Shown piece after piece: positions 27,246-36,554 of a stretch of DNA of 64,000 bases. The DNA is from Mariprofundus sp. (GTDB taxonomy: Bacteria; Pseudomonadota; Zetaproteobacteria; Mariprofundales; Mariprofundaceae). The notes below the pieces were generated by a model. The model did not search any database. It saw nothing but the letters and a program-made list of their open reading frames with translations, and was not told the DNA's origin. Position numbers and translations under genes: made by a program. The stretch's first letter is position 1. Each line of letters starts with the position of its first letter. The DNA is taken from contig JAJFLE010000018.1 of NCBI GenBank assembly GCA_021772835.1, positions 1 to 64,000 on the forward strand, written 5' to 3'.

Positions 27246-28034
27246 TTAATATTTTTTCGGTACAAATGTCTGCGTTTCCATGTCCGGCCTCGCATAACTC
27301 CCCTGCTGCTTACGAGGTGGAAGCTCCAAAGGCGCTGGCATAATGTCCTTGTAGGGGATTGCCCCCAGAACATGACTTAAACAATTCAAACGTGCGGCCT
27401 TTTTAATATCGGCATCGACGACAGACCACGGTGCTTCCGGAATATCAGTATAGAAAAACATCTCATCTTTGGCTTTAGAGTATTCCACCCAACGGTCCCT
27501 GGATTCCAGATCCATAGGGCTCAGCTTCCAATGTTTGGTCGCATCGGTAGCCCGCTTCTGGAAACGACGCTCCTGCTCTTCATCACTAACTGAAAACCAG
27601 TATTTTAGAAGAATAATTCCCGAGCGTACGATCATGCGTTCAAATTCCGGACAGGAACGCAGAAACTCTCTGTATTCTGCATCACTACAAAAGCCCATGA
27701 CGCGTTCTACGCCGGCGCGGTTGTACCAGCTGCGATCAAAGACAGCGATCTCGCCAGCCGCAGGGAAATGCTGCACATAACGCTGAAAATACCACTGCGT
27801 TTTTTCCCGGTTTGAAGGGGCAGGCAGTGCCACAATATTACAACCACGTGGATTCAGAGGCTCCATCAGGCGCTTGATAGTCCCGCCCTTGCCCGCCGCA
27901 TCGCGACCTTCAAACACAATCATCACGCGCAGGCCTTTTTCTTTAATCCAGTACTGCCATTTTACCAGCTCGACATAGATATCTGCCAGCGCTTTTTCAT
28001 AATCGGAAGTGGAAATTTTTTTAGGTTTATTCAT
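27246..28034 (-). CDS. ppk2: Polyphosphate kinase 2
   Basis: PPK2-family kinase of 262 residues that transfers phosphate between polyphosphate and nucleotides. It contains the Walker A motif FEGRDAAGKGGTIKR, the NPRGCNIVALPAPS segment, the Walker B-like FDRSWYNRAGVERV and a lid region with EERRFQKR. The one-domain length and sequence fit class I enzymes, which usually make ATP or GTP from the diphosphates; nucleotide preference is an inference. No ppk1 or ppx is adjacent. Confidence 0.92.
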   Translation of the reverse strand: MNKPKKISTSDYEKALADIYVELVKWQYWIKEKGLRVMIVFEGRDAAGKGGTIKRLMEPLNPRGCNIVALPAPSNREKTQWYFQRYVQHFPAAGEIAVFDRSWYNRAGVERVMGFCSDAEYREFLRSCPEFERMIVRSGIILLKYWFSVSDEEQERRFQKRATDATKHWKLSPMDLESRDRWVEYSKAKDEMFFYTDIPEAPWSVVDADIKKAARLNCLSHVLGAIPYKDIMPAPLELPPRKQQGSYARPDMETQTFVPKKY

Positions 28035-28108
28035 CTCGACCCTCCACAGGATATGATATCAGCTCAATTTCGAATACCAAGTCCTGTTCGCAGCATAGGG
28101 TTATGACG

Positions 28109-28741
28109 TCAGTAAGTCAGTAAAGGTGTTTGATGGATATAGTTAGGCGCTTCCAGTTCAGTCAACATGAAGTGAGCCACATCAGCTCGTGAAATCTTAT
28201 CCACCTTGCAACCTTCAAGATCGGTCAGAACCCGGTAATCACCTGTTTTATCCATTCGTGTGAGAAAGGCAGGCCTCACAATCGTCCAGTCGCATGTACT
28301 GGCCATGATCAATGCCTCCTGCCTGTTCTTATCGTCATAGACGTGCCGGAGAAGTGCCGCAAGGGTGAGCTTTTCAAAGAAGAAACCACCGTGTCCCTTG
28401 CTATCACCTGCACCAATTCCAGTGACGGCCAGTAAACGTTTAACCCCGGCCTTTTTCATGCCGGATAATACATTGGCAGTACCTTCAGAAAACAGTGTCA
28501 CCTTCTTACTCGATGGTATCATACCTACCGCAATACAGACTGCGTCCTGACCGATACAGGCACCCTCAACTATATTTCTGGTCGTGATATCGCCCACGCG
28601 AACCTTGAACCGCTTGTGCTTAACCCCGTCGAACACCGACTTGTCGCGCACCAGGGCGGTCACCGTATGCCCTGCATCCATAGCTTGGCGCACAAGTTCG
28701 AATCCGATACCGCGTGATGCGCCGATGATTAAGATTTTCAT
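28109..28741 (-). CDS. NAD(P)-binding SDR/NmrA-like protein
   Basis: A 210-residue Rossmann-fold protein of the atypical short-chain dehydrogenase group. The dinucleotide motif GASRGIGFELVRQAMDAG starts at residue 7. LLAVTGIGAGDSKGHGG and the late WTIVRPAFLTRMDKTGDYRV are typical of NAD(P)H-binding YwnB/NmrA-like proteins. The YxxxK catalytic pair of classical SDRs is not evident, so it may bind NADP as a sensor or reduce an unknown substrate. The gene stands alone between ppk2 and rpsT. Confidence 0.8.
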   Translation of the reverse strand: MKILIIGASRGIGFELVRQAMDAGHTVTALVRDKSVFDGVKHKRFKVRVGDITTRNIVEGACIGQDAVCIAVGMIPSSKKVTLFSEGTANVLSGMKKAGVKRLLAVTGIGAGDSKGHGGFFFEKLTLAALLRHVYDDKNRQEALIMASTCDWTIVRPAFLTRMDKTGDYRVLTDLEGCKVDKISRADVAHFMLTELEAPNYIHQTPLLTY

Positions 28742-28785
28742 CTCAGGAGCCCTCCATGCCGCCAGATACCCTACAGAATTTATGG

Positions 28786-28829
28786 CAAAAAAAAGCCCAC
28801 CGAACCGGATGGTCAGGTGGGCTTTTTAA
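28786..28829. terminator. Bidirectional intrinsic terminator after rpsT
   Basis: AGCCCACC at 28794-28801 pairs with GGTGGGCT at 28816-28823, with A-tracts before and T-tracts after the stem. It lies 12 bp past the rpsT stop codon and would stop transcripts from either side. Confidence 0.8.
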
Positions 28830-28841
28830 AAAACTAGATAA

Positions 28842-29105
28842 TCAGGCGATAGCTTTTACTTTCGCATTCAGACGCGATACACGGCGTGAAGCCTGACTCG
28901 CGTGAATCTGATTTTTACGGCCAGCGCGATCAAGCAGGGAAGTTGCCTGACGCAGCGCTACAGTTGCAGTGTCTTTGTCACCAGCTTCTACAGCGACCAA
29001 AACCTTTTTGATTACAGTGCGCATTGCAGATTTCTGAGTGCGGTTCTGCAGACGTTTTTTCTGATCCTGACGAGATCGTTTCAGTGCTGATACATGATTT
29101 GCCAC
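28842..29105 (-). CDS. rpsT: 30S ribosomal protein S20
   Basis: Small-subunit protein that binds 16S rRNA early in assembly. The 87-residue chain is lysine/arginine-rich and shows the S20 pattern: ANHVSALKRSRQDQKKRLQNR, SAMRTVIKKV, and KNQIHASQASRRVSRL. Homology begins at a GTG (29105) with GGAG nine bases upstream; an in-frame ATG at 29168 would add 21 unrelated residues and is rejected. It is a single gene with its own terminator. Confidence 0.95.
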   Translation of the reverse strand: MANHVSALKRSRQDQKKRLQNRTQKSAMRTVIKKVLVAVEAGDKDTATVALRQATSLLDRAGRKNQIHASQASRRVSRLNAKVKAIA

Positions 29106-29286
29106 GTTTCTTTGCTCCTTACAGCCTTCGCTGCACCTATATTGAGGCGCGGAAACATACCGCCTCATATTCAGCTGTCAACATATTCATATCAAATATG
29201 TCTATGCACAAGCTGTGAATTCCATGATATGCTGCGCCTTGAAAACGGCCAATTGATCCCGGTCGTTTCTCTTATTGGGAGGAATC

Positions 29287-29736
29287 ATGAAAGTTTCTGA
29301 AGTAATGTCACGTGGCAGTCTCACTTGTAAGGCAGGCGACACGCTGCATGATGCCACACAAAAAATGGTTATGCGCCGCTGTGGATCACTGCCGGTAGTC
29401 TCTGATGATGACCAGGGTAAACTGATCGGCATTATCACTATCCGCGACAGCATGCTGCCGCTGTACCCCAATTTCGGCGAATACATTCACGATGCCAAAA
29501 CAGGTCGCGACTTCGAAGAGATGGAAGAGAACTACAAACGTGTGATGTGCATGAAGGTGAAAGAGGTCATGACCCCTGATCCTATGACTGTGGAGTCCGA
29601 CACGCCGGTCCTGAAAGCTGCATCCTACATGGGCCTGAAAAACCTGCGCCGTATTCCTGTAGTCGATGATGGTGTGCTAACCGGTATGATCAGCATCGGT
29701 GATATCAACCGGGGCATGTTCATCAACCACGGCTGA
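29287..29736 (+). CDS. Tandem CBS-domain protein
   Basis: A 149-residue protein made of two CBS motifs (about 1-60 and 85-145). Typical segments are VSEVMSRG, CGSLPVVSDDDQGKLIGIIT, VKEVMTPDPMTVESD and LRRIPVVDDGVLTGMISIGDI. CBS pairs bind AMP, ATP or SAM and act as energy sensors; with no attached effector the target is unknown. GGGAGG five bases before the ATG at 29287 sets the start. A strong terminator follows. Confidence 0.88.
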   Translation: MKVSEVMSRGSLTCKAGDTLHDATQKMVMRRCGSLPVVSDDDQGKLIGIITIRDSMLPLYPNFGEYIHDAKTGRDFEEMEENYKRVMCMKVKEVMTPDPMTVESDTPVLKAASYMGLKNLRRIPVVDDGVLTGMISIGDINRGMFINHG

Positions 29737-29760
29737 TGCAATTACAGCTCTTGTTTGTCA

Positions 29761-29790
29761 CAGGCTCCGGTTTTCCGGAGCCTGTTTTGT
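29761..29790 (+). terminator. Intrinsic terminator after the CBS gene
   Basis: CAGGCTCCGG and CCGGAGCCTG form a perfect 10-bp stem with a TTTT loop, followed by TTTTGT. It sits 25 bp after the CBS stop codon and 14 bp before the next start. Confidence 0.85.
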
Positions 29791-29803
29791 TTGGTACATA
29801 GGC

Positions 29804-31300
29804 ATGCCTGAGCTGTCTGATCAGCTTCGTTCGTTTTATTCAGCTGAGTTTTATCCGCACCCTGTTCACCGGATAGAGATGATCCAAACTCATATTTCCT
29901 GGGTGTTTCTCACCGGTTTATTTGCCTACAAAATCAAGAAGCCGGTTGATTTAGGTTTTCTCGATTTTTCCACACTTGCACAGCGCAAGTATTACTGTGA
30001 GCGCGAACTAGAACTGAACCGCAGATTCTCAGCCGAGATTTATCTGGATGTACTGCCTGTCAACAGAGTCAACGACGCCTGCAACCTGAACGGAACCGGT
30101 AAAACCATCGATTATTGCCTGAAGATGAAGCAGTTCGCGCAATCAGACCTGCTTAAGCAAAGACTCACAAGCAACCACTTCGACCCGATCTGGCTGGATA
30201 TTCTAGCCAGGAAAACCGCACTGTTCCACAAGCTGGAAGCGGCTGTCTGCAGCAGTCGAATCGACCATGCCCTACTGCTTGATGTGCATATACAGAGCAA
30301 CCTTGTCATCGCAGAAAAGCACATTGGTCGGGCATTGTCATATTCAACAATGCAACAGCTCTCCGACTATGCCGAACAGGCAAAACAGAAATTTTCCAAA
30401 CTTCTGATCGAGCGGCAATGGAATGGTTTTGTACGCCACTGCCACGGAGATCTGCACCTCGGGAACATCACGCTATTCAATCGGGATCCACACCTGTTCG
30501 ACTGCATCGAATTCAACGATGAATTCAGCGTTATCGATATAATGAACGATGTGGCATTTCTGGCCATGGATCTGGATGCCCATCACCACCCTGAACTGGC
30601 CATGCGATTTTTGTCGCGTTATCTGGAACACACAGGCGATTACGCAGGTCTGATGCTGATGCGTTATTATCTTTATTACCGAGCCTGTGTGCGCGGGAAA
30701 GTCGCATGCCTTCTGGCTGATGAACTGGATCTCGCCGAACAGGCGGCTTCACATGAAGAGGGAAAACAATATTTCACACTGGCTGCCGCATACACAAAAC
30801 CTGTTTCAGCTAAACTGTTTGCCATTGGCGGATTGTCCGGTAGCGGTAAAAGCCATCTTGCCCTGCTCGGCTGTGGTGTGGAACGGGCGATCATCATTCG
30901 CACCGATGCCACACGCAAACGTATCGCTTCTGATTATCCCGAGCTCGAGCTCTATGGCGCGGAAATGCATGCCATCACCTACAAGGCAATGTTCAGCGAT
31001 GCAAGGATCGCCCTGAAAGCCGGTTTTTCGGTCATTCTCGATGCCACCTTCCTGCATCCTGATTCACGACATAGCCTGTTTGACCTGGCAAACGAATGTG
31101 AAGTCGCCCTGCTCTTCTACTGGCTGGATATCGATAAAAGAACATTAAGACAACAAATTATAAGCCGCCAAAAAGCTGCCAATGATATTTCCGATGCAGA
31201 CCTGCGTGTACTTGATCTGCAGCTGGCCGAGTACATACGCCCCTGCGAAGCCCGGATTCAGTTCATTCATTCAAATCAGGCATGGCCTTCGACCGACTGA
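29804..31300 (+). CDS. Aminoglycoside-phosphotransferase-like kinase fused to a P-loop kinase
   Basis: A 498-residue fusion. The first part (about 1-320) is an APH/choline-kinase fold with the catalytic loop HCHGDLHLGNITLF and the metal-binding FDCIEFNDEFSVIDIMND. The second part (about 330-498) is a P-loop ATPase with GLSGSGKSHLALLG and a Walker B-like VILDATFLHPDSR. The pair corresponds to COG2187 plus COG0645; substrates are not known. The ATG at 29804 is preferred over an upstream frame extension that runs back into the CBS gene and its terminator. It is not evidence of antibiotic resistance. Confidence 0.8.
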   Translation: MPELSDQLRSFYSAEFYPHPVHRIEMIQTHISWVFLTGLFAYKIKKPVDLGFLDFSTLAQRKYYCERELELNRRFSAEIYLDVLPVNRVNDACNLNGTGKTIDYCLKMKQFAQSDLLKQRLTSNHFDPIWLDILARKTALFHKLEAAVCSSRIDHALLLDVHIQSNLVIAEKHIGRALSYSTMQQLSDYAEQAKQKFSKLLIERQWNGFVRHCHGDLHLGNITLFNRDPHLFDCIEFNDEFSVIDIMNDVAFLAMDLDAHHHPELAMRFLSRYLEHTGDYAGLMLMRYYLYYRACVRGKVACLLADELDLAEQAASHEEGKQYFTLAAAYTKPVSAKLFAIGGLSGSGKSHLALLGCGVERAIIIRTDATRKRIASDYPELELYGAEMHAITYKAMFSDARIALKAGFSVILDATFLHPDSRHSLFDLANECEVALLFYWLDIDKRTLRQQIISRQKAANDISDADLRVLDLQLAEYIRPCEARIQFIHSNQAWPSTD

Positions 31301-31586
31301 ACGACCACGCTCAACCCGCCAGCCCCCTTATCAAGGGTCGTCTGACTTATTGCTGACTAACACCGGTCTGATTTCATACTTCCATGAGCTTGTACCACGC
31401 CTGGTTGCTACATCGCAGCTAAGTCTGGATTCAGCTCCTAACCTCAAAACAACGGCAGACCCTTAAAAAAAACGGCTCGAATTACAGTTATTTAGCTTAT
31501 AATCATTCATCTTTTCGTCTATTATCCTGGATAAGAAACTTCAGGGAGCATAATGCCAAGCACATCGCATTACTGCTGTAGGTCAA

Positions 31587-31988
31587 ATGGCTGTAAATCA
31601 CGAAATAGATCAAACGAATCAACTGATTATTACAACCTGGACTGGTGAAGCTTCAGACAATGAATTCATCGATGCATTGACACGTTATCAGCACGACATC
31701 AAAGGTAGTTCTGATTACCAGTCATTTAACGAGCTGCTGGATTTCAGCCAGATCAGCGAAATGAACCTAACCACCAAAGGCCTGATAACCCTTGGCATAA
31801 TCGCTCGTAAAACTGACAATGAGCATGTTAAATCAAGGCTTGCCATTGTTGTAAACTCAACCCTGTCATTCGGTCTGGCACAAATGTACATCACCTACCG
31901 GAATCTGGATCCAAGCAGCCACAAAGAGCTTAATGTATTCAAAAACAAAGCCGATGCTCTTAGCTGGCTCATGACACCCGTCAACTAG
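31587..31988 (+). CDS. Small STAS/SpoIIAA-like protein of unknown function
   Basis: A 133-residue soluble protein. The pattern of a short N-terminal sheet (QLIITTWTGEASDNEFIDAL), a central FNELLDFSQISEMNL and a final FKNKADALSWL helix resembles the SpoIIAA/STAS-like fold often seen in unannotated environmental proteins. No catalytic motif is visible. Upstream, 31301-31586 contains no gene; a TATTAT box near 31519 could be its promoter. The call on fold is tentative. Confidence 0.6.
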   Translation: MAVNHEIDQTNQLIITTWTGEASDNEFIDALTRYQHDIKGSSDYQSFNELLDFSQISEMNLTTKGLITLGIIARKTDNEHVKSRLAIVVNSTLSFGLAQMYITYRNLDPSSHKELNVFKNKADALSWLMTPVN

Positions 31989-32044
31989 CCCGCGATTTTC
32001 AGAGTCCCCCTGAGAGCATCGACCTGGATTTTTCACAGCCCGCG

Positions 32045-33409
32045 TTAAAGCACCTCAACTGCCTTGGCTGCTAGGCGTGATCGTTCACTGGCTTTCAGGG
32101 CGATCAGACCAGCATGTTCCCAGCCTGCAAAAGATGACACTGCATGCGTAAGGCCATTGGTATGCGCAGTCAGGTATGGCGTATCAATCTGGGCGTTATT
32201 GCCAAGAATAATAATTTTCGAGTCCTCACCCATACGTGTGACAATGGTTTTCATTTGATGGGGAGTCAGGTTCTGAGCCTCATCAACAATCAGCCAGGTT
32301 TTGGTAAAGGTACGACCGCGAGCATAAGAAAGCGCAGCAATCTCAATGCGATGCTGACCGAGTATATCGGCGACATTCTGTGCCTCATCACCCAGCAGCA
32401 GAGCAAGATTGTCAGTAATCGCGCCCATCCAAGGCTCAAGCTTTTCACGTTCCGTTCCTGGCAGGAAACCGATATCCTGTCCCATTGGAACAGTCGCACG
32501 TGTCACCAGAATCTTTTCATACAGGCCCATATCCAGTGTCTGATGCAGGCCCGCCGCCAGTGCCAGCAATGTTTTACCGGAGCCGGCAAGGCCCAGTATG
32601 CCAACCAGATCAAGCTCGGCATCCATCAACAGATTCATGGCCATATTCTGTTCAAGGTTCTTGGCCTGAATACCCCAGATGGCATGCCGCTCATGGCGAT
32701 AGGATGTGATATCACAGATATGTACTCTGCGCCCTTCATCGATCTGCGTGCACTGCATGGCGATTTCGCGCTCACCCGGCAATACCACAAAGGATTTAAT
32801 GTATGGCAGTTCCATCTCTTCCGGCCAGGTAACAACATAATGGTTGCCGTGATCGTGCTCGCTCACTTCCATATTCTCTGCCATGGTAGTCCAGGTATCG
32901 AGATCGAGTCGCACCTTACCGCTTGGTAAAATAGAGAGATCACTGATCGCACGATCAGAACGGTAATCCTCAGTTTTCAGCCCCAGAGCACGTGATTTGA
33001 CGCGCAGATTGATGTCCTTGGAAACCAGAATGACCTGACGATCAGGATGCTCCTTCTGCACCGAGAGACTGACCGCAATGATACGATTATCACCGCCGCT
33101 TCTGGCCAGTGATTCCGGCAATAATTCAAGTGCCTCCTGGTGCGACATCTCGAAATAAAGCCTGCCGCCACCGGGCAACAAACAACCCTTGGAAAGGTCC
33201 TCGCACGCTTCACTGAGTTCATCCAGCTGACGTGATGCTTCGCGTACGTTGCGAGCTAATTCATCCAGCCCTTTTTTGATCTTATCCATCTCTTCAAGCA
33301 CGACAATCGGCAGCACCACATCATGCTCATCGAAACGTTGCAGCGCATTCGGATCATGCACCAGCACATTGGTATCAAGAATATAAATCTTACGGTCTTG
33401 TGCGTTCAA
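32045..33409 (-). CDS. PIN-PhoH fusion protein (PhoH2/YlaK type)
   Basis: A 454-residue protein with an N-terminal PIN ribonuclease domain (about 1-140; acidic residues in YILDTNVLVHDPNAL, LEEMD and GGDNRIIAVS) and a C-terminal PhoH ATPase with Walker A GLAGSGKTLLALAAG and Walker B LIVDEAQNL. PhoH2 proteins of this build act as RNA helicase-nucleases in other bacteria. Translation starts at a TTG (33409), supported by GGGAG seven bases upstream. The gene is alone, divergent from the tRNA cluster. Confidence 0.88.
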   Translation of the reverse strand: MNAQDRKIYILDTNVLVHDPNALQRFDEHDVVLPIVVLEEMDKIKKGLDELARNVREASRQLDELSEACEDLSKGCLLPGGGRLYFEMSHQEALELLPESLARSGGDNRIIAVSLSVQKEHPDRQVILVSKDINLRVKSRALGLKTEDYRSDRAISDLSILPSGKVRLDLDTWTTMAENMEVSEHDHGNHYVVTWPEEMELPYIKSFVVLPGEREIAMQCTQIDEGRRVHICDITSYRHERHAIWGIQAKNLEQNMAMNLLMDAELDLVGILGLAGSGKTLLALAAGLHQTLDMGLYEKILVTRATVPMGQDIGFLPGTEREKLEPWMGAITDNLALLLGDEAQNVADILGQHRIEIAALSYARGRTFTKTWLIVDEAQNLTPHQMKTIVTRMGEDSKIIILGNNAQIDTPYLTAHTNGLTHAVSSFAGWEHAGLIALKASERSRLAAKAVEVL

Positions 33410-33581
33410 TAGAACTCTCCCTGTGTTACAGAGTGGTGTTAGTCGGACTGAACATATATTGCCATAAATAAATGGCTTCGCCTACCGGATTCGTTGCGGA
33501 TTCATTACAACTGGCCTTCATAAAAAAATATGCATCTAAAACTTGACAGCTCACGCCTGCTCGTCATTATTCGCGCCGATT

Positions 33582-33657
33582 GCGGGTATAGCTCAGTTGG
33601 TAGAGCGCGACCTTGCCAAGGTCGAGGTCACCGGTTCGAGCCCGGTTACCCGCTCCA
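33582..33657 (+). tRNA. tRNA-Gly(GCC), copy 1
   Basis: A 76-nt cloverleaf. Acceptor GCGGGTA pairs with TACCCGC, the D-arm has the AGCTCAGTTGG pattern, the anticodon stem CGACC/GGTCG encloses TTGCCAA (anticodon GCC), and the T-loop is GGTTCGAGCCC. The CCA end is encoded. It is identical to the copy at 33917. Confidence 0.97.
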
Positions 33658-33663
33658 TATATA

Positions 33664-33691
33664 AAGGGTCCGCAAGGGCCCTTTTTTTTTT
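33664..33691 (+). terminator. Terminator-like hairpin between the first tRNA-Gly and tRNA-Cys
   Basis: AAGGGTCC-GCAA-GGGCCCTT forms a short stem followed by ten T. It would separate the first tRNA-Gly from tRNA-Cys, implying separate or partly attenuated transcription. Confidence 0.6.
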
Positions 33692-33714
33692 GTTCTATTC
33701 ATATTGATTCATAT

Positions 33715-33790
33715 GGCAGGGTGGCTCAGTGGCTACGGCGGAGGACTGCAAATCCTTTATTCGCGAGTTCGATTCTCGCCCCTGCCTCCA
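33715..33790 (+). tRNA. tRNA-Cys(GCA), copy 1
   Basis: A 76-nt cloverleaf. Acceptor GGCAGGG pairs with CCCTGCC, the anticodon loop CTGCAAA gives anticodon GCA, the T-arm is CGAGTTCGATTCTCG and the CCA end is encoded. It is identical to the copy at 34043. Confidence 0.97.
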
Positions 33791-33916
33791 ATCGACGTCC
33801 ACACGACTAACATCCTTCTTTCGCCCGCCAAACATCATGCTCACACAAGTGACAAAATAGTTATCGCATCGTTACCTTTGACAATGGCAAAACAGACGGC
33901 ATTATTCGCCCCGTTA

Positions 33917-33992
33917 GCGGGTATAGCTCAGTTGGTAGAGCGCGACCTTGCCAAGGTCGAGGTCACCGGTTCGAGCCCGGTTACCCGCTCCA
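33917..33992 (+). tRNA. tRNA-Gly(GCC), copy 2
   Basis: Same 76 bases as copy 1 at 33582. The spacer before it differs from that before copy 1, so the duplication covers little beyond the tRNA genes themselves. Confidence 0.97.
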
Positions 33993-33999
33993 AATTAAA

Positions 34000-34029
34000 A
34001 AGGGAGGATTACAGCTCCCCTTTTTTTTA
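34000..34029 (+). terminator. Terminator after the second tRNA-Gly
   Basis: GGGAG and CTCCC pair around GATTACAG, with an A-tract before and eight T after. The sequence is unrelated to the terminator after the first tRNA-Gly. Confidence 0.65.
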
Positions 34030-34042
34030 CATGGTTGTTAAC

Positions 34043-34118
34043 GGCAGGGTGGCTCAGTGGCTACGGCGGAGGACTGCAAATCCTTTATTCGCGAGTTCGA
34101 TTCTCGCCCCTGCCTCCA
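34043..34118 (+). tRNA. tRNA-Cys(GCA), copy 2
   Basis: Same 76 bases as copy 1 at 33715. The DNA from 34119 to the stop codon of the RelA-type gene at 34312 has no further RNA gene. Confidence 0.97.
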
Positions 34119-34311
34119 ACCTCTCCTCCAAAGATTTCCAAATCATGACATGCACCATCAAACCACAGTGCTACCGGCATTCGATTGTTGGTCTATCCGT
34201 AGTTCCGGCAAAGAAACACAAGACATTGGCAAATTCACGTGAATACAATGATAGACCTTTCGGGTTCTTGCCCCACATCTTTCAGAAATCATTCTATTCT
34301 AAGCCGAAGGC

Positions 34312-36483
34312 TTATGCGTTCTGCCGATAAACCTGAAGTACATTCTGTAACTGCATGATTTTGTCAGTGACTTTTTGCAGTTGTTCAAGGTCTTTTATTT
34401 CCATCATGGCTTGAATATCTGCCACTTGCGTATCCTTGTTTAATAAAGTCTGAACACTGAGTACGTTTACTTTCAGGTCGGAAAGTATGCTTGTAATGTC
34501 TTTTAACAGACCTGTTCGATCAATGGCTTCGATTGCAAGGTTGATCTCAAATGTTTGATGATCATGATCTGCCCACTCAACAGAAATGAGTCGCTTTTGC
34601 TTGTCATGCCCCAGGTTGAGTATGTTTGTGCAATCAGGGCGATGAACCGAAACCCCATGGCCTTGGGTGATAAAGCCAATGATCTCATCACCGGGGACGG
34701 GTTTACAGCAGTTGGCCATATAGGATAACAGGTTACCTACACCACAAACATTGATCGATGGATCTGCACTGCCTCTCTTGTTCGCTTTGGGTTTAAAGGG
34801 GAGTGCCTTCAATGATTTGTTGGCATAAATCTGGTTTAAACCCTGCGTTAACTGAGCTGATGTAATATCGCCACGGCCAACTTTAGCTTGCCACTCTTTT
34901 TCACTATTCACTTTAAAATGCGCGATGGCTTTATGCGTATCAGGGTTTAAAATATGCATGCGTTTGAGTTCACGATCGATTGCGATTTTACCATCCATCA
35001 CATTTTGCTCATAATTCTGTTGCCGAAACCAGGCTTTTATTTTTGCGCGTGCCTTGTTGCTGGTGATATAACCCAGATTCGGATTGAGCCAGTCTCGGCT
35101 TGGGGCTGCGTGATTTGTCGTTAAAATTTCGACTTGCACACCATTTTGAAGTGGCGTGGTTAGCGGTACGATTTGACCGTTCACTTTTGCGCCTCGACAT
35201 TTGTGCCCGACTTCTGTGTGAATGCCATAGGCAAAATCAAGAGGGGTTGCGCCCTGCGGCAAGTCAATGATTTTGCCGTCAGGGCTTAACACAAATACTC
35301 GGTCAGAGAACAACTCAGTTTTAAAACTGCCTAAAAGTTCCTCATCATCATGTTCAGATGTTTCCAATAATCTTCGTACGGAATGAATTGTTTTTTCCAG
35401 CACTTCGTCCTGTTTGCTTCGCTCTTTATAACGCCAGTGTGCTGCCACACCAAATTCTGCAAACTCGTGCATGGCTTTCGTCCTGATCTGAATTTCGACA
35501 GCTTTTCCCTCAGGCCCATACACGGCCGTGTGCAGACTTTGATAGCCATTGGCTTTGGTGTTGGCAATATAATCATCAAACTCATTAGGAATATGATGCC
35601 AGCGACCGTGTATCAGTCCCAGAGCGGTATAACACTCTGCGATGGTGCTTACCGTGACCCTTATAGCCAGAACATCAAACAATTCTGAGAACTGTTTGTC
35701 TTTATGCGTCATTTTTGACCAGATACTATAGATATGTTTTGGCCTGCCATAAATCCTGGCATTTATCTCGGAAGCTTTGAGTAACGTACCAATTCCTGCG
35801 ACAACCTGTTTAATATAGGTCTCACGTTCGCCTCTTTTTTCCTCAAGCATCTTTGCAATGCGTTTATAGGTTTCAGGTTGCAAATAGCGGAATGATAAAT
35901 CTTCGAGTTCCCATTTCAGTTGTCCGATACCCAAGCGATTGGCAATGGGTGAAAAGATTTCAAGTGATTCTGAGGCAATGGCTTTTTGTGTCTCTTCATC
36001 TGCCTTGGACAGCTCTCTGAGCCGCTGCACCCTGTATGCGAGTTTGATGAGCACCACGCGCACGTCATCAACCATGGCCAACAACATTCTCCTCAGGCGC
36101 TCAGACTGCTCAAGACCATCGGATCGACTGGCTTTAAATCCATGCAGTTTTTCCAGGCTCTGAACCATGTGAAGTGCTTCGTCTGAAAATTCATGTTGAA
36201 TGCGCTTGTGAAATTCAGTTGAGCGTAGACGACTGTCACTGAGTAAACATACAATAATCGTCGTCTCATCAGCACTTAACTGACTGAGCAATATGGCGAC
36301 ATCCAGACTGCTTGGCATGTCAGAATCAACATCTTGTGCATCCCAAACATACTGACATGCCTTTTCAAGCAAGGCAGAGCTTTGCTTCAGATGCGCTGAA
36401 TTAGCAATAAGCATGTCGATATACTCTGAGACAGCGTATATCGATGTAATATTTTTCTTTTGCTTTGCATTTTCCATAACCAT
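34312..36483 (-). CDS. relA: RelA-type (p)ppGpp synthetase with degenerate hydrolase domain
   Basis: Stringent-response enzyme of 723 residues that makes (p)ppGpp from ATP and GDP/GTP when bound to stalled ribosomes. The N-terminal HD region has lost its motif: CLLSDSRL (residues 79-86) stands where hydrolases have a histidine-aspartate pair, so it should not hydrolyse ppGpp. The synthetase domain is intact (YGRPKHIYSIWSKM, FDDYIANTKANGYQSLHT, VEIQIRT). TGS (VFVLSPDGKIIDLPQGATP), a zinc-finger-like stretch with ANCCKPVPGDE and an ACT domain follow. This is the RelA pattern of gamma/beta-proteobacteria, implying a separate SpoT elsewhere. Confidence 0.9.
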   Translation of the reverse strand: MVMENAKQKKNITSIYAVSEYIDMLIANSAHLKQSSALLEKACQYVWDAQDVDSDMPSSLDVAILLSQLSADETTIIVCLLSDSRLRSTEFHKRIQHEFSDEALHMVQSLEKLHGFKASRSDGLEQSERLRRMLLAMVDDVRVVLIKLAYRVQRLRELSKADEETQKAIASESLEIFSPIANRLGIGQLKWELEDLSFRYLQPETYKRIAKMLEEKRGERETYIKQVVAGIGTLLKASEINARIYGRPKHIYSIWSKMTHKDKQFSELFDVLAIRVTVSTIAECYTALGLIHGRWHHIPNEFDDYIANTKANGYQSLHTAVYGPEGKAVEIQIRTKAMHEFAEFGVAAHWRYKERSKQDEVLEKTIHSVRRLLETSEHDDEELLGSFKTELFSDRVFVLSPDGKIIDLPQGATPLDFAYGIHTEVGHKCRGAKVNGQIVPLTTPLQNGVQVEILTTNHAAPSRDWLNPNLGYITSNKARAKIKAWFRQQNYEQNVMDGKIAIDRELKRMHILNPDTHKAIAHFKVNSEKEWQAKVGRGDITSAQLTQGLNQIYANKSLKALPFKPKANKRGSADPSINVCGVGNLLSYMANCCKPVPGDEIIGFITQGHGVSVHRPDCTNILNLGHDKQKRLISVEWADHDHQTFEINLAIEAIDRTGLLKDITSILSDLKVNVLSVQTLLNKDTQVADIQAMMEIKDLEQLQKVTDKIMQLQNVLQVYRQNA

Positions 36484-36554
36484 GAATTGATTAGCTCTAC
36501 CTGTCGGTGATTAGATTCGCGTCACTCTGCTTGCACATCCTATAGGAACATATT

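Noticed and set aside
29804-31300. Aminoglycoside resistance
   Set aside because: The APH fold is shared by many housekeeping kinases, and the fusion to a P-loop kinase is not a resistance architecture.
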